Part shown: positions 25,530-34,488 of the stretch, piece after piece | How the letters are laid out: each line of letters opens with the position of its first letter | How positions within the stretch are numbered: the first letter of the stretch is position 1 | Source of the DNA: an uncultured Eubacteriales bacterium | Lineage (GTDB): Bacteria; Bacillota; Clostridia; Oscillospirales; CAG-382 | Reading direction: 5' to 3' | DNA: 64,000 nt | Assembly (NCBI GenBank): GCA_934444645.1 | Contig: CAKSCV010000015.1 | Span: 4,233-68,232 of the forward strand | Notes under the pieces: model-generated | Database searches by the model: none | What the model was told of the DNA's origin: nothing | What the model saw: the letters and a program-made list of their open reading frames with translations, nothing else | Translations under genes and position numbers: made by a program

Positions 25530-27920
25530 ATGAAACTCTCTATGAACTGGTTAAAGGACTACGTTGACCGCTCCTTTGAACCGAAAGAATATTGCGATAA
25601 AATGACGCTTACCGGCTCCAAGGTCGAGGGCTATGAGGAGCTTGGCAAGGAAATTACAAACGTTGTTGTCGGAAAGCTGCTTTCCGTCGAAAAGCATCCC
25701 GATTCCGACCACCTTCTTATCTGCATGGTGGATGTCGGCAAGGGCGAACCGATTCAGATCATCACCGGTGCGCAAAACGTCAAGCCGGGCGATCTTGTCC
25801 CCGCCGCGCTCGATCACTCTACCCTTCCCGGCGGTGTTTCCATTAAAGCCGGAAAGCTGCGCGGACTGCCCTCCAACGGTATGCTCTGCTCGCTCGGCGA
25901 ACTCGGCCTTACCATCAACGATTTTCCGTATGCCGAAGAAAACGGAATCTTCTTACTCCAAGAGGACTGCAAGCCGGGCGATGACATCAAGGACGTATTA
26001 AGCTTAAACGATGTAGCCGTGGAATTTGAAATCACCTCCAACCGTCCGGACTGTCTGTCGGTCATCGGCCTTGCGCGTGAAACGGCAGCCTCCTTTGCCG
26101 AACCGCTTCACTTACACACACCGGTCGTTCATGCCGAAAAGCACGGCGGCAAGACCATAAACGACTATTTAAGCATCGAAGTCAAGGATGCGGCTCTCTG
26201 CCCGCGCTACACGGCACGTGTGGTCGAGGATATCAAGATTGAGTCTTCGCCCAAGTGGTTGAGAGAACGTCTGCGCGCCTGCGGTGTTCGCCCCATCAAC
26301 AACATCGTCGATATCACAAACTATGTTTGCTTAGAGTACGGCCAACCGATGCACGCCTTTGACTACAACTACTTAAAGGGCGGCAAAATCACGGTGCGCC
26401 GCGCCGATATGGGCGAAAAGATCACCACGCTCGACGGTGTGGAACGCACGCTGACCGACAAAATGCTCGTTATCGCCGACGCAGAAAAGGCCGTCGCGGT
26501 TGCCGGTGTTATGGGCGGCGAAAACAGCGAGATCGTGCCCGAAACCAAGACCATTGTCTTTGAATCAGCCAACTTCAACGGACCGAGCGTGCGCATGACG
26601 GCGCGCGACATCGGGCTTCGCACCGAGGCCAGCGGCCGCTACGAAAAAGGTCTTGACCGCGAAAACACGCTGCCTGCCATCGAACGCGCCTGCGAGCTTA
26701 TCGAACTTCTCGGCGCCGGCAAAGTGGTCGAAGGCATCATCGATATGTTCCCGGAAAAAGCGCCGCAGACGGTCATCCCGTTCGATCCCGAAAAAATCAA
26801 CGCCTTTTTGGGTACCGATGTGCCGGTCGAATCCATGCTTGATACCTTCAAGCGGCTCGACATCCGTCTTGAGGACGGCAAGCTCTATCCGCCGTCTTAC
26901 CGTGCCGATTTGGAGGGTATGCACGACATTGCCGAGGAAGTCATCCGCATTTACGGCTATGACAAGATCCCGACCACTAACTTCAAATCGGAAGCCATTG
27001 TCGGCGGCCGCAACGCCCGTCAGAAGAGTATCGCCGAGCTCAACAATCTGCTTACGCTGCACGGCTTTTATGAGATCCAGACCTACTCGTTCATCAGTCC
27101 CAAGTATTACGATAACATCGGCCTTGCCGCCGACGCCAAGGAACGCGATTCGGTCGTGATCTCCAATCCGCTCGGTGAAGATACCAGCATTATGCGCACC
27201 ACCGCACTTCCGAGTGTACTCGAAGTGCTTGCCGCCAACCGCCGCTACCGCAACAAAACCTGCGCCATTTACGAAAACGCCAAGGTCTACATCAAGCGTG
27301 CCTTCAGCGAACAGCCGGACGAACGTCTGACCACCGTCATTGCGTTCTACAACAACGGTGATTTCTTCTACATGAAGGGCATTGCGGAACACGTTTTGTC
27401 GGTCTTCGGCGTGGAGGACACCGAAGCGGTCGCAAAGACCGAGCTTCCCTATTTCCATCCGGGCAGATGCGCCGCACTTTGCGACAAAAACGGCACGGAA
27501 TACGCCGTGTTCGGTGAGGTTCATCCGAACATTGCCAAAAACTACGGCTTTGACTTGCCGGTGTATGCGTGCATTTGCGATACCGAATCGCTGCTTGCCC
27601 TTGAAAAACCGGAAAAGCACTACAAGCCGCTGCCGAAATTCCCTGCCATCGAACGCGACCTTGCGTTTGTCTGCGACGAAAAGCTGACCTCCGGCGAGCT
27701 GAAGAAGGCGATCGTCCTGTACGGCGGCAAGATGCTGGAACACGTGGAAGTATTTGACATTTACCGCGACGCAAGACTGGGGCTTGGCAAAAAATCCATG
27801 GCTTACAGCTTGACGCTCCGTTCGCCCGAAAAGACGCTTGAGGATGCTGACTGCGACAAGATCGTCAACAAGATTTTGAACGGTCTGGAACGCGATTTCG
27901 GTGTAACGTTAAGAGCGTAA
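25530..27920 (+). CDS. pheT: Phenylalanyl-tRNA synthetase beta subunit
   Basis: Beta subunit, 796 aa, normal length. Domains in order: N-terminal MNWLKDYVD, EMAP-II-like tRNA-binding domain (VVGKLLSVEKHPDSDHLLIC, about 40-150), B3/B4 editing domain that hydrolyses Tyr-tRNA-Phe, B5 (DNA-binding-like) and the class II-like pseudo-catalytic core, then the FDX-ACB anticodon-binding domain (KFPAIERDLAFVCDEKLTSGEL to the C terminus). The start was set at 25530, where MKLSMNWLKDY begins as in other PheT proteins, preceded by GAAAGGG; the upstream in-frame extension is not conserved. Last gene of the T-box operon, followed by a terminator. Confidence 0.98.
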   Translation: MKLSMNWLKDYVDRSFEPKEYCDKMTLTGSKVEGYEELGKEITNVVVGKLLSVEKHPDSDHLLICMVDVGKGEPIQIITGAQNVKPGDLVPAALDHSTLPGGVSIKAGKLRGLPSNGMLCSLGELGLTINDFPYAEENGIFLLQEDCKPGDDIKDVLSLNDVAVEFEITSNRPDCLSVIGLARETAASFAEPLHLHTPVVHAEKHGGKTINDYLSIEVKDAALCPRYTARVVEDIKIESSPKWLRERLRACGVRPINNIVDITNYVCLEYGQPMHAFDYNYLKGGKITVRRADMGEKITTLDGVERTLTDKMLVIADAEKAVAVAGVMGGENSEIVPETKTIVFESANFNGPSVRMTARDIGLRTEASGRYEKGLDRENTLPAIERACELIELLGAGKVVEGIIDMFPEKAPQTVIPFDPEKINAFLGTDVPVESMLDTFKRLDIRLEDGKLYPPSYRADLEGMHDIAEEVIRIYGYDKIPTTNFKSEAIVGGRNARQKSIAELNNLLTLHGFYEIQTYSFISPKYYDNIGLAADAKERDSVVISNPLGEDTSIMRTTALPSVLEVLAANRRYRNKTCAIYENAKVYIKRAFSEQPDERLTTVIAFYNNGDFFYMKGIAEHVLSVFGVEDTEAVAKTELPYFHPGRCAALCDKNGTEYAVFGEVHPNIAKNYGFDLPVYACICDTESLLALEKPEKHYKPLPKFPAIERDLAFVCDEKLTSGELKKAIVLYGGKMLEHVEVFDIYRDARLGLGKKSMAYSLTLRSPEKTLEDADCDKIVNKILNGLERDFGVTLRA

Positions 27921-27938
27921 AACAGAATTAAAACGATA

Positions 27939-27984
27939 AAAACCGACGTCCGCACCGGATAAAACCTGCGCAGACGTCGGTTTT
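27939..27984. terminator. Bidirectional terminator between pheT and sialidase-like gene
   Basis: 12-bp stem AAAACCGACGTC / GACGTCGGTTTT; extra G-C pairs inside. The gene on either side ends here, and both arms carry the A/T run needed in both directions. Confidence 0.9.
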
Positions 27985-28021
27985 GTTATTGTTTTCTGCC
28001 ATCGCCGGAAAGCACGCTTTC

Positions 28022-29419
28022 TTATTTCAAAAGCTGTCTGAAGTTCCGAATGCGGTCAAACACCGCATAATTGGCATCATGGTAGCTTGCCGCGCCATAC
28101 CATCCGACACGGCACTGAAAGAGAATATCCTCGTTTTCCATAAAGTAATCCACGTATTGAAAACCGATTTTTTGCGGATCCTCGTCGGACTTGTCATAGA
28201 TGTCGCACGCCACGTGCCAGGTGACCATATCATAAGAATACATAAGCGACAAAAGGTTGCGGCAATGCGCATGCGCAAGGTCTCGGAAACGTGAAGCGAT
28301 CGTCAGATACGCGCCGGTTTCCTTGTCGTGCAAAATCTCGAATTTCGCATAGTTCGCATAAAAATCCATGGTTCGCACAAAGGTGAGCGGTTCCTCCGGA
28401 TGCTCGGTGTCCACCCGGTAGATGATGGCCATGCCGCCGTTCGGCGTGGTTTTTGTCATATCGTACCGCATGACATCATACAGCTTTCCGTCCGGGAACA
28501 CCGTCAAGGTTCCTTCGATATTGCCGGTGCTGTCTCCGGGCGGCAAGCCTTTCCAGCTCTTGTCGTATTTGACCGGCTGCGTGACGACCCAGCTTTCGGG
28601 ATTTAACAGATCCGCATCAACCGGTGCGGATAAGACTGCCGGCGCATGATAGCCTCTCTCCCACTGTCCCCACTCCACCGTATACCAAATGCGCCCCTGA
28701 TACTCGACGACCGGTTCCGGGTTGCACTGCCATCCGCTTTCACCGTTTTTGCCGCCCGAGCCGCGGAACAAAACCGTCGGCGCACTCCAGGTCTTGCCGC
28801 CGTCTTCGGAGCAGCCGATTTGCAGGTCGCCGTATTCGGTCGATGCGCCGAACATATACAGCTTGCCGTGGTGGATAAACAGTTTTCCCCAAAAGCACGG
28901 AAACAGCTCCGCAAGATGCGTCCAATGCACGCCGTCATCGTCCGAACGGAAAATCAAGGTAAGATTCTGCGGATACCGAGTTTGATATAGATCCATGGAA
29001 GCAAGCAAGAAGCCGTCGGGATGCCGCACAAGCGACGGACTGCACAGATAGCGGCCGGAAAACGCATAGATCTCATCGTCCGGATGCAGGTAATTGATCA
29101 CATAGCTGTCGCCGATTCCCTCTCCGGTCCGCACAAGCCGCTCACGGCTCTTTTTCCCGTTTTCACATACATAAAACGCATAATCCGTCGCATCATCCAG
29201 CTCCCTTACGGTAAACGTCCGTCCGGTCATCCTGCCGACGCACGTAAATTCCGTTTCCGAACGCTTGCGCAGATACACCTCAAAAGCGGTGTCCGGATAT
29301 TCCTTCGTATCAAATGTAAAACCGCCCGCAAACGGTGCGATACGGCATATATAAATATCGCCCGACGCATAAAACAACGGCTTATAGCGCTCATAGCCCC
29401 AAGAAGTATGTGGTTTCAT
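28022..29419 (-). CDS. Sialidase-like BNR/Asp-box beta-propeller protein, 465 aa
   Basis: Probable glycoside hydrolase of the sialidase superfamily. An N-terminal FN3-like beta-sandwich (about residues 1-100; FEVYLRKRS ... YAFYVCENGKK) precedes a six-bladed propeller. Asp-box repeats are visible (SDDDGVHWTH and SEDGGKTWSAP), with SPSLVRHPDG and NPEPVVEYQGRIWYTVEWG in conserved blade positions. No signal peptide, so likely cytoplasmic or released by another route. The Arg triad of true GH33 enzymes could not be confirmed by eye, so another propeller GH activity is possible. AAGGGAG lies about 9 nt before the ATG. It is a single-gene unit with promoter at 29485-29513, divergent from the PepSY-repeat protein. 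Confidence 0.72.
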   Translation of the reverse strand: MKPHTSWGYERYKPLFYASGDIYICRIAPFAGGFTFDTKEYPDTAFEVYLRKRSETEFTCVGRMTGRTFTVRELDDATDYAFYVCENGKKSRERLVRTGEGIGDSYVINYLHPDDEIYAFSGRYLCSPSLVRHPDGFLLASMDLYQTRYPQNLTLIFRSDDDGVHWTHLAELFPCFWGKLFIHHGKLYMFGASTEYGDLQIGCSEDGGKTWSAPTVLFRGSGGKNGESGWQCNPEPVVEYQGRIWYTVEWGQWERGYHAPAVLSAPVDADLLNPESWVVTQPVKYDKSWKGLPPGDSTGNIEGTLTVFPDGKLYDVMRYDMTKTTPNGGMAIIYRVDTEHPEEPLTFVRTMDFYANYAKFEILHDKETGAYLTIASRFRDLAHAHCRNLLSLMYSYDMVTWHVACDIYDKSDEDPQKIGFQYVDYFMENEDILFQCRVGWYGAASYHDANYAVFDRIRNFRQLLK

Positions 29420-29484
29420 AGCGATTTCTCCCTTCTGTTTTTAGATTTTTAAGGTTGATTGCCGCCGACATTTTCCTTGCCTTT

Positions 29485-29513
29485 ACCTTACCACACAAAA
29501 ACGTCTCTGTCAA
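29485..29513 (-). promoter_or_regulatory. Promoter of sialidase-like gene
   Basis: On the minus strand TTGACA (29508-29513), 17-nt spacer, TAAGGT (29485-29490). Confidence 0.65.
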
Positions 29514-29697
29514 TAGAATAATCGAATAAAGCAATTTTGTTATCAGGCAAAGAGTCCCGTTATGGGCAAAAAAATTCCGGTCGATCGGGTCATATAAATA
29601 AAAAACAGCTTGAAAAGATTCAACGGTATGGAGGCTTCGAGACGGATTTTTAAATGTTGTGCAAAATGCCGAATTTTCTGAAGTTATCTGAAAAGTA

Positions 29698-29726
29698 TTG
29701 ACGAAATAGAAAAAGTACTATACAAT
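29698..29726 (+). promoter_or_regulatory. Promoter of PepSY-repeat protein and its leader
   Basis: TTGACG (29698-29703), 17-nt spacer, TACAAT (29721-29726). It lies about 330 nt upstream of the main gene, so the transcript has a long leader containing two mini-ORFs. Confidence 0.75.
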
Positions 29727-29767
29727 ATATTTGCAGAAGAGTATTATATGGAAAGGGCTTGGCAAGT

Positions 29768-29860
29768 ATGAAGCGACGACGGAAAAGCAATACATACATT
29801 TACTCGCGGCATAGGCGTAGATTTGCCTTTTTCCGTTATTCGTTCGCGGGTGTTTATTAA
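29768..29860 (+). CDS. Putative leader mini-ORF 1, 30 aa, highly basic
   Basis: Short frame with ATG, preceded by GGAAAGGG, encoding MKRRRKSNTYIY followed by more Arg-rich and aromatic residues and ending AGVY. It lies about 35 nt after the expected transcription start of the PepSY-repeat transcript. Part of the sequence also forms an imperfect hairpin (GGAAAAGCAA against TTGC-TTTTTCC). It may be a leader peptide or chance; unknown family. Confidence 0.3.
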   Translation: MKRRRKSNTYIYSRHRRRFAFFRYSFAGVY

Positions 29861-29963
29861 GGTGTGTTCGTTTTCAAAGCATTTTGAAATCGGGCTCACC
29901 TTTTTCGTTTTTTACGCCGAAAATACAATAAAGGACTACATCCCCGAAAGGAGCGTGCAGCCT

Positions 29964-30047
29964 ATGAAAGAAAAAATCGCCGGATGCTCGTGCTCCGGCA
30001 TAAACAGAAAGCTGCAAAACGACATTAACCCGCAAGTAAGGAGGTAA
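29964..30047 (+). CDS. Putative leader mini-ORF 2, 27 aa, coupled to next gene
   Basis: Encodes MKEKIAGCSCSGINRKL and a short basic tail. GAAAGGAG lies about 12 nt before the ATG. Its last codons and stop (AGG AGG TAA) are themselves the ribosome-binding site of the PepSY-repeat gene 6 nt downstream, an arrangement that would couple translation. Contains a C-S-C motif. No family recognised. Confidence 0.45.
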   Translation: MKEKIAGCSCSGINRKLQNDINPQVRR

Positions 30048-30053
30048 CTGTTT

Positions 30054-32579
30054 ATGAAAATCAAAATGTTTAAACCGATTTCAGTTTTGCTTTGCCTTGC
30101 AATGCTGATTTCGCTGATACCGATGACGGCCTTTGCAGACGCGTCAAAGGCTGTAAAGATTACGGATGAATCGAAGGCTGAAAAGATCACAGAAGAAGTA
30201 ATTTCAGAGGAGTTAAAACCTGAAAAGATCACAGAGGAAACAACATCTGAAAAGGTTTCAGAGGAAACAACTGCCGAAAAGAGTTCAGCGGAAGCAGATT
30301 CCGCGAAGATTACAAAAGATTCGGATTCGGAAAAAATCACAGAGGAAGCAATATTTATCTCTTTGGATGAGGCCAAAGAAATTGCACTGAAGGACGCAGG
30401 GCTTGACAGAAACAAGCAAAAAATAACGTTCACCAAAGAGATATTGAGCCGTAATAAAGGCAGACCCTGCTATCTGTTGGATTTTTATACCGGAGAAAAT
30501 CAGTATCACTATGAAATTGACGCCAAGACGGGAGAAGTCATCTACGGCCGAAAATACATCCTGCTTACCGAAGCCAAAAAGATTGCCCTTGATGATGCCG
30601 GCTGCACCGAAAAGGTTGCCTTTACCGACGAAGAGTTGGTAGACGGCGGCATTAAAACGCCCTATTATCTGCTTGTCTTTTCAGATACAAAAACACGCTG
30701 GACTTACCGAATCAATGCGGTAAGCGGCGATATACTCGGAAAGAAAGTGGAGACTATCGTCGCGGCGGATCTAATCTCTTTGGAAAAAGCAAAGTCAATC
30801 GCACTTAAAGACGCCGGTCTTGTTGAAAATGCGGAAAAGATTGTGTTCACCAAGGAGGAGCTGATCCGCAATCAAGGCAAGCCCTATTACCTGTTGGAGT
30901 TTTACACCGGTAAATATCAGTATCACTATGAGATTGACGCAAAAACGGGCGACATTATCTACGGCAGAAGATATATTCTGCTTGCCGACGCAAAAAGGAT
31001 TGCCGTTGATGACGCCGAGTGTACGGAAAGGGTTACCTTTACCGAAGAAGAATTGGTTGACGGCGGTATTAAAACACCGTATTATCTGCTTGTCTTTGCA
31101 GACAATGAGACGCAGTGGACATACCGAATCAATGCGATAAGCGGCTCTGTGATGGGAAAGCATATTGAGAACATAGGCGAAGCAGATTTCATTTCCTTGG
31201 AGGAAGCAAAGAAAATTGCACTCAAGGGTGCAGGGCTTGACGAATACGCACAAAAGATCGTGTTCACCAAAACCGAGCTGAACCGCAATCAAGGCAAGCC
31301 CTATTACCTGTTGGAGTTTTACACTGGTAAATATCAGTATCACTATGAGATTGACGCAAAAACGGGCGACATTATCTACGGCAGAAGATATATTCTTCTT
31401 TCCGACGCAAAAAAGATTGCCGTTGATGATGCCGGCTGCACCGAAAGGGTTACCTTTTTGGAGGAAGAATTGGTAGACGGCGGCATCAAAACGCCTTACT
31501 ACCGGCTCGTGTTTGCCGACAGGAAAACACAGTGGACATACCGAATCAATGCGGTAAGCGGCGATATACTGGAAAAGAAACACAAAGATATCAGTGAGCC
31601 GGCTTATATCTCTTTGGAGGAAGCAAAAAAGATTGCACTGAAGGACGCGGGGCTTGACAAATACGCGCAAAAAATTGTATTCACCAAAGCCGAGCTTATT
31701 CGCAGCCTAAACAGCCCCTGCTACCTGTTTGAGTTTTACACCGGCAAAAACCAGTATCACTATGAGATTGACGCAAAAACGGGAGAGATTATCTACGGCA
31801 GAAAATACATTCTGCTTTCCGACGCAAAAAAGATTGCCGTTGACGATGCCGGCTGCACCGACAGGGTAACTTTCTTGGAGGAAGAATTGGTAGACGGCGG
31901 TATTAAAACGCCTTATTATCATCTCGTCTTTGCGGACAATAGGACGCAATGGACATACCGAATCAATGCGGTAACGGGCAGCGTACTCAAAAAGAAACAA
32001 AAGGACATCCAGGTGAAACCCGACATCGAGTGGGAAAATCCGTTCGGCGATGTTAAGAAAAAAGACTGGTTTTACTTTTCGGTGAAATTCGCATATGATT
32101 TTGGCTTGATGAAGGGCACCACCGAGATGGAATTTTCACCGGACTCTTTTGTGACCAGAGCAATGTTTGTCATGATCCTCTACCGTATGGAAAAAGAACC
32201 GCAAGCCGGCGACTCCGTGTTTGTGGACGTTGAAATCGGCGGTTATTACGGCAAGGCAATAGCATGGGCAAATGCAAACGGCATTGTTTCCGGCGTTTCC
32301 AAAGACCGTTTTGCGCCGAACGATCCGATCACCCGTGAACAGATGGCAACAATCCTTTACCGCTATGCAGATTTCAAAGGATATGACGTAGAATCAAACG
32401 GCAATACGGCATATACGGACAGCGCTTCTATCTCCGGCTATGCGAGAAACGCTGTAAGCTGGGCGGCTGCAAACATGCTTATGAAAGGCAATGACGACGG
32501 CAGCTTTTTGCCGAATGCAAACACAACAAGAGCACAGGCAGCAGCTGTATTTACCCGTATGATTGAAAATCTGGAATAA
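30054..32579 (+). CDS. PepSY-like repeat surface protein with SLH domains, 841 aa
   Basis: Exported wall-associated protein. Signal peptide residues 1-26 (hydrophobic core, TAFA). A low-complexity stretch with repeated EKITEE-type units (about 30-100). Then four tandem units of exactly 139 residues (417 nt each, 30357-32024). Each unit holds two PepSY-like halves: ISLEEAKKIALKDAGL ... YLLEFYTGKYQYHYEIDAKTG, and LLSDAKKIAVDDAGC ... WTYRINAVSGD. Three SLH domains close the protein (from about 660; NPFGDV, FVDV, GIVSGV, FAPNDPITREQMATILYRYA). PepSY domains are linked to inhibition of secreted peptidases; here the repeated array anchored to the wall could bind or shield against proteases. It follows a perfect AAGGAGG site that overlaps mini-ORF 2. 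It is flanked downstream by a hairpin cluster. Confidence 0.88.
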   Translation: MKIKMFKPISVLLCLAMLISLIPMTAFADASKAVKITDESKAEKITEEVISEELKPEKITEETTSEKVSEETTAEKSSAEADSAKITKDSDSEKITEEAIFISLDEAKEIALKDAGLDRNKQKITFTKEILSRNKGRPCYLLDFYTGENQYHYEIDAKTGEVIYGRKYILLTEAKKIALDDAGCTEKVAFTDEELVDGGIKTPYYLLVFSDTKTRWTYRINAVSGDILGKKVETIVAADLISLEKAKSIALKDAGLVENAEKIVFTKEELIRNQGKPYYLLEFYTGKYQYHYEIDAKTGDIIYGRRYILLADAKRIAVDDAECTERVTFTEEELVDGGIKTPYYLLVFADNETQWTYRINAISGSVMGKHIENIGEADFISLEEAKKIALKGAGLDEYAQKIVFTKTELNRNQGKPYYLLEFYTGKYQYHYEIDAKTGDIIYGRRYILLSDAKKIAVDDAGCTERVTFLEEELVDGGIKTPYYRLVFADRKTQWTYRINAVSGDILEKKHKDISEPAYISLEEAKKIALKDAGLDKYAQKIVFTKAELIRSLNSPCYLFEFYTGKNQYHYEIDAKTGEIIYGRKYILLSDAKKIAVDDAGCTDRVTFLEEELVDGGIKTPYYHLVFADNRTQWTYRINAVTGSVLKKKQKDIQVKPDIEWENPFGDVKKKDWFYFSVKFAYDFGLMKGTTEMEFSPDSFVTRAMFVMILYRMEKEPQAGDSVFVDVEIGGYYGKAIAWANANGIVSGVSKDRFAPNDPITREQMATILYRYADFKGYDVESNGNTAYTDSASISGYARNAVSWAAANMLMKGNDDGSFLPNANTTRAQAAAVFTRMIENLE
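30357..32024 (+). repeat. Four tandem 417-nt coding repeats (PepSY pairs)
   Basis: Units start at 30357, 30774, 31191 and 31608, each exactly 417 nt apart, with no indel between units. Long identical DNA stretches remain (for example around GGTAAATATCAGTATCACTA in units 2 and 3), pointing to recent duplication or homogenisation. Confidence 0.95.
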
Positions 32580-32635
32580 AAACCGGCTTAACATAGGGGA
32601 AATTTTTCAACCTGCAAAGAGCTGTTGCAAAACGA

Positions 32636-32653
32636 TGCGCAAGCATTGGCGCA
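32636..32653. repeat. Short inverted repeat at left edge of hairpin cluster
   Basis: TGCGC, eight bases, GCGCA. Too short to mean much alone, but it opens a chain of four perfect hairpins. Confidence 0.3.
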
Positions 32654-32680
32654 TAACACTGTTTGCGCACATCCCCTTAA

Positions 32681-32768
32681 AGGGCAGCCGCTTCGGCTGC
32701 CCTCAGAATCCAGAGAACCCCGCCTGAAAATGGTGGGGTTCTCTGGATTCCACTCGCTAAGCGAGTGG
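32681..32768. repeat. Cluster of three back-to-back perfect hairpins
   Basis: Hairpin A at 32681-32703 (10-bp stem AGGGCAGCCG, CTT loop). Hairpin B at 32706-32750 (16-bp perfect stem GAATCCAGAGAACCCC). Hairpin C at 32750-32768 (CCACTCGC-TAA-GCGAGTGG). Hairpins B and C share one base and A and B are two bases apart. No ORF covers them. They could be a palindromic repeat element (REP/MITE remnant) or a structured 3' RNA of the PepSY-repeat transcript. Confidence 0.8.
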
Positions 32769-32783
32769 TATCATATGCCAAAA

Positions 32784-32831
32784 AGAGCATTGAAATTTGT
32801 GGTTTCAATGCTCTGATACGTTTTTTATTTA
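32784..32831. terminator. Terminator hairpin, fourth stem of the cluster
   Basis: 12-bp perfect stem AGAGCATTGAAA / TTTCAATGCTCT, then GATACGTTTTTT on the plus strand and a T-run on the minus strand, so it can serve the PepSY gene and the convergent solute-binding gene. Confidence 0.8.
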
Positions 32832-32905
32832 ATTTTTAGCTTTCTTCGGTTTTCTCCAAGCATTTTACAAGCTTGGATCGGAAGAGATGTTTTATTTGTT
32901 GCGGT

Positions 32906-34369
32906 TTATTCAAGACCGGCGTAATCGCGGTTAAATTCCGCAAGCTTGACTTTTGCTGCCGTTTCGCCTGCCGCATAATAGGAGGCGAAATCGTGGTTGG
33001 TGGAATTGGCAAGATCAAAGCCGCAGGACTGGAAGGTGCCGCCCGCAACATAGCCGATATCGTACACACGGCTTGCACGGATGATATCGATCATTTCTTC
33101 GGATTCCTCATCGCGCGCATATTTGCTCTTCAAGGATTTCTCGTAGAACGCCGGGATAACATCGCGCGAACCGATAGCGCAGAGTGCTTCCGTGATGGCG
33201 CCGGTACGCTCCACATCGCTGACGGTGATCGGAATGACAAGAAGGTGCGATCCGCCGTTGGTCGCCGTGGCATATACATCGTCTTCGTCGAATTTCGGAT
33301 ACGGGAGAATGCCGAAATCGTCGTCCATATTACGCAGCGTCTGTGCATGGCGAAGTTCGGTATCGGTGAACATGGCTCTGCCTTCAGAAAACATTTTGCT
33401 GCCCTTATAGCCGTTGGTGCGGTTAAAGATAATGCAGGACTCATTGTTGAGAAGACTGAAATATTCGTCGTAGATCTCAACCGTTTTGGTGGAATACAGC
33501 GTCAGCTCAAGCTCGCCTTCGTCGTTTTTATTGTAGATCTTCTGGCCGCCGGTATAAAGAATGTTCATCGGCGATTCCCATTCTTCGGCACGGAAGCCGT
33601 ATTGGTCAACTTCGGGATCCATGACGCCGTCGCCGTTAAGGTCAGAGCCGCCCTTTTTGGCGTAATACGCGAATTCGTCAAAGGTCCAATCGCCTTCCTT
33701 AACGCTTTCGTACGGATAGTCATAGCCATTCTCATCGAAAATGCGCTTGTTAAAAAACAAACACATGGTTGCGCCAAGACCCTCTGAGGAAATATCGCCG
33801 TCAAGCACATACAGCTTGCCGTTGATATTGCAGCTGTCGGTGATGTCCTGTGTCCACCAGGGTTTATCGAGATGGATGGATTTAATGTCGTTATAGTTCA
33901 CGGCCGCGCCCTGGATGGCATACACAAAAGCGGCACGGGAATGGGCAAAAATAAGGTCGTAGGCATCATCGCCGGCAAGAATCGAGTTGAGCGCGTCGAT
34001 TTCATAGTTGGAATCGCTTGATTCAGAAACGGTGATGGTGATGCCGTAGCGTTCCTCAACCTCCTTGTTGCGCTTATAGGTCGCGCTTTCCACGAGGTCT
34101 TCGGAATCCTCTTCAAGATACTGGTCGCTGACCTTTCCCTTGCGCACGAGCATACGGTAGTTGTAGCCGTCGTAACGGTCGGTGGAAAGGTCGGACGTGT
34201 AGTCAATTTGGGGTTCATCGTCCGTTTTGTCCGCTTCGTCCGGTTTGTTCGGGTCTGTCACGGTGATATCGGGGTTTGTGTCGGGTGTTTTGGTGTCTTC
34301 CTTGTCGCAAGCCGCAAACGTCAGCACGGCACAGGCGGCAAGCAAAGCTGCAAGCAGCTTTTTGAGCAT
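32906..34369 (-). CDS. Extracellular solute-binding lipoprotein (sugar ABC type), 487 aa
   Basis: Membrane-anchored substrate-binding protein. Type II signal peptide with lipobox LTFAAC (Cys about residue 20), followed by an Asp/Lys/Thr-rich linker. The body matches family 1 extracellular solute-binding proteins of carbohydrate ABC importers (KRNKEVEERYGITITV; DLIFAHSR; GKLYVLDGDIS; LFFNKRIFDENGYDYPYESV; DFGILPYPKFDED). DLNGDGVMDPEVDQYGF resembles a calcium-binding DxDxDG-type loop. No permease or ATPase genes flank it, so it must work with components encoded elsewhere. It lies downstream of hom on the same strand but separated by about 120 bp. The sugar is unknown. Confidence 0.9.
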   Translation of the reverse strand: MLKKLLAALLAACAVLTFAACDKEDTKTPDTNPDITVTDPNKPDEADKTDDEPQIDYTSDLSTDRYDGYNYRMLVRKGKVSDQYLEEDSEDLVESATYKRNKEVEERYGITITVSESSDSNYEIDALNSILAGDDAYDLIFAHSRAAFVYAIQGAAVNYNDIKSIHLDKPWWTQDITDSCNINGKLYVLDGDISSEGLGATMCLFFNKRIFDENGYDYPYESVKEGDWTFDEFAYYAKKGGSDLNGDGVMDPEVDQYGFRAEEWESPMNILYTGGQKIYNKNDEGELELTLYSTKTVEIYDEYFSLLNNESCIIFNRTNGYKGSKMFSEGRAMFTDTELRHAQTLRNMDDDFGILPYPKFDEDDVYATATNGGSHLLVIPITVSDVERTGAITEALCAIGSRDVIPAFYEKSLKSKYARDEESEEMIDIIRASRVYDIGYVAGGTFQSCGFDLANSTNHDFASYYAAGETAAKVKLAEFNRDYAGLE

Positions 34370-34488
34370 AGTGGCTCCTCCTTTTGCTTTTCTTTTTGGT
34401 TTATGCTATATTAACACATTTTTCCCGCGGAATATTTTCGCAAAAAATGTGATTATAACCGAGAAAATGCATATACTGTGGATATCCG

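Noticed and set aside
26565..27743. 392-aa open frame on the minus strand opposite pheT
   Set aside because: Shadow of pheT in a high-GC third-position frame; no ribosome site, no family features.
30357..32024. Repeat array considered as CRISPR or satellite
   Set aside because: Period 417 nt, in frame and coding throughout; it is a protein repeat.
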